Source: Agelaius tricolor (Eukaryota; Chordata; Aves; Passeriformes; Icteridae). Taken from it: a stretch of 64,000 nucleotides of DNA. The notes beneath the pieces were generated by a model. It saw only the letters and a program-made list of their open reading frames with translations, was not told where the DNA came from and did no database searches. Both the position numbers and the translations under genes were made by a program. This document shows positions 62,188 to 64,000 of this stretch, piece after piece. Location of the stretch: assembly GCA_023055355.1 (NCBI GenBank), contig JALJCS010000002.1, forward strand, positions 76,155,001 to 76,219,000, given 5' to 3'. Position 1 is the stretch's first letter. The number at the start of each line of letters is the position of its first letter.

Positions 62188-62213
62188 CACAGAGCTCTTC
62201 TGTGTCAAGAGTG
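62188..62213 (-). CDS. NECAB1: NECAB1 26-nt exon, end of EF-hand 2
   Basis: On the minus strand, after CTTTCCAG, one base of a split codon is followed by TLDTEELC and one base before GTAAGTTC. It matches human NNLDTEELCEYF, in which the loop of the second EF-hand ends with the calcium-coordinating glutamates. It joins in phase with the exon at 59.8 kb, where G|AT gives Asp. At 26 nt it is a microexon that gene finders often miss. Confidence 0.85.
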
Positions 62214-64000
62214 CTGGAAAGATAAGAGTATAGAAGGTTAGTGAGGTTAGTAATGTGGTTTTTTTGTTGTATTGGTAAATAGTGCAACTCAAATATTAGC
62301 CTGACTGGCACATGAAGCCCCTGCTTGGGCTGCAGCAGAAGATGCAAGTGCCTGGCTCTGGCTGGCCTTGCTCTGCTGCCTTAAGTCAGAAGGCTGCAGC
62401 CTTTCTGAAGCTGGCTGCAGGTTCAGCCTCCATTCCTGGGCCCATTCCCACTGGCACCTTCCTACTCATTGCAAGCTCACTCTCAAGTTCAGCCTTTGTG
62501 CACCACAATGCAGTCACTGCTCCTCAGGCCCTACACATTTGGCCCCGGTTCTTGCAGAAATACATCTAAACACCAGAAATTTTTGGTTTGGGGTTTCTTC
62601 CTCCACCTTTCTGCCTGTACTCCCCTTCTGTGGCTGTCATGTTGGACAGCAAGGCTCAGAGACCTTGGCCTTCCATGCTAAAGAAGAAAAAACCCAGTAA
62701 CTTTCTCCTGTTTGCAATCCTTGATGTGCAATAGTGTTCTATGGGAGAGCCTTGCAGAAGGAGGACAAAACCAGACATAGCCCATGAGCACACATAATTC
62801 CTAAGACTTTCTGGCCATGCCAGACCATTTCATCACTACTAACTCTGGCAAAATTAATAATGTGAAAAATATAGATGTACTGCCATACTCCCATGCCATC
62901 ATTATATAAATAGATAAATGCAGGGAAGTATTCTATTCAATTCAAACCTGTTTGCTTGAAGCAGATCTCATCTTGATCAACTTTGAAGAGATATTTTCTC
63001 TCATAAGCAAGGCTTTAATAGTTAAAATAGCTCATTACTGAAAGTTAGCACATTGCTTTTCTTCCAAGGAGGAAAAGATACAGATTATTAAAAAAACTTA
63101 AAAGCATGAATGTCCTCTTTGAATCTTGCTGAGGGGTGAATATTGAACGGCTGACTGCACTTAGTATTTTTTCACTTATCTTTTTAATGGAATTTTTAAT
63201 TGACCTTTTAATAAAATGATGACACAGTACTATCTTAAAATCACTTTCTCCACTGCTGACTTCCATACATCTGGCTTTTATTTCACAAGGGAGAGAAACT
63301 GATAGAAATTGCAGGATCCTGGATTATCACAAACTTTCATACTCAGGGCTATAAAAACTTCTGAACACTTTTAATTGATAATGTAAATGAGATTTTCACA
63401 CAACACTTATTAATTGAAGTTGATTCTTATCTGCGTTCAAACAGGCCAAGTGAGATGGCTGCAAATGAGGCTTTCACCTGATTTCTCCAATGACCTTGGT
63501 GGCAGGGTTAAAGGAACTCACAGTCTGTAAGAACTGGTGCTGAACTGTGAAATTCAACTCTTAGGTAAAGAAACCATGTGATGGGGAAGTGTCTGCAACC
63601 CCTCAAGGCTGTTTACCACAGATCACTATGGTATCTATGATCTAATGTGTCTGGCCAACTCTTCTGCAGTTCAGCAGCCCATTTTGGAACAGTCCAGATT
63701 TCACCTCTTAAATGCCGACTGAAACCCTGAAAGCTGGAAAATTTCCTGAGCCAAAGAGCCTTGACAGGATATGATGAGGTCAAAGGACAGGAGTTTGCTG
63801 TTATAATGCCTACTCTTTTTTCATTATCCCTGCATTTTCTGCTCCTTCATATCATCTGCCCTAATGATTTAATGTAAAAGACTTCTGCATTTCTTAATGC
63901 ACAGCTTGATAACGGTGTTTAAAACAGCCTTTCACATTGTTAACCAATCAAATTCATGCTCTCTTTTCAAATTTTATATTTAAATCCCTTCTGGTCTGTG
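62214..64000 (-). other. NECAB1: NECAB1 intron running off the right edge
   Basis: I looked on the minus strand for the preceding NECAB1 exon (the GEELHELFHTIDTHNTN part of EF-hand 2) and did not find it. The first exons should lie beyond 64000. The open frames at 62312-62700 lie in slightly GC-richer sequence with no recognisable product. Confidence 0.6.

Larger units (their letters stand above)
33449..62213 (-). pseudogene. NECAB1: NECAB1, ten 3' exons, probably inactivated
   Basis: NECAB1 is a neuronal Ca2+-binding protein of about 350 residues: N-terminal EF-hands, a central coiled-coil NECAB region and a C-terminal ABM (antibiotic-biosynthesis-monooxygenase-like) domain. Ten exons can be read here in correct order: 62.2, 59.8, 49.1, 47.8, 45.0, 41.2, 39.7, 37.6, 36.5 and 33.4 kb. 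EF-hand 1 and the N-terminus lie right of the window. Most exons splice in phase and resemble human NECAB1 closely. Lesions are a GG in place of the acceptor AG at 47866-47865, a one-base phase mismatch between the 47.8 and 45.0 kb exons, TAA at 39729-39727 and TGA at 37587-37585. A full-length product is not possible from this sequence. A truncated EF-hand product, assembly error or a second intact copy elsewhere are the alternatives. Confidence 0.8.

Overview
This window looks like chromosomal DNA from a bird, most likely a passerine. It is intron-rich, carries many degraded CR1 LINE fragments, and has two fragments that resemble songbird endogenous-retrovirus LTRs. The species call is inference from repeat content and from the spliced genes recognised by their exon translations.

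Three neighbouring genes can be read, in the order PIP4P2 > C8orf88 > < NECAB1. This is the neighbourhood of human 8q21.3 in inverted orientation. (1) The 3' end of PIP4P2 (TMEM55A), + strand: two coding exons at 3443-3533 and 4677-4820, then a long 3'UTR with candidate polyadenylation signals near 6.27 kb and 7.18 kb. (2) A complete C8orf88 orthologue, + strand: a CpG-island promoter at about 19.27-19.70 kb and five coding exons at 21708-29418 that join in frame to about 131 codons. The protein has a clear eIF4E-binding motif of 4E-BP type. (3) The 3' two thirds of NECAB1, - strand: ten exons from 62213 down to 33449. The 5' exons lie beyond the right edge.

The main observation is that NECAB1 appears broken. 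The exons for the end of the EF-hand region and the first part of the coiled-coil region are clean (62.2, 59.8 and 49.1 kb). Of the seven exons further downstream in transcription, three carry damage: a missing AG acceptor and a phase mismatch around 47.75-47.86 kb, an in-frame TAA at 39.73 kb and an in-frame TGA at 37.59 kb. The TGA sits where the protein family has a tryptophan. Other downstream exons still splice in phase and encode recognisable NECAB1 sequence. This fits a young unitary pseudogene, or a gene reduced to a truncated EF-hand product.

The rest is intergenic or intronic. PIP4P2 to C8orf88 (7.2-19.2 kb) holds one CR1 fragment and simple repeats. A C8orf88 intron holds a CR1 inserted into an older CR1 (25.77-26.60 kb). 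The gap between the convergent C8orf88 and NECAB1 genes holds a CR1 at 31.88-32.48 kb. NECAB1 introns hold two LTR-like fragments, an inverted CR1 pair, a 66-bp tandem duplication and a striking minisatellite of about 40 copies of a 21-bp unit (56.28-57.13 kb). I saw no tRNA, rRNA, CRISPR or prokaryotic feature.
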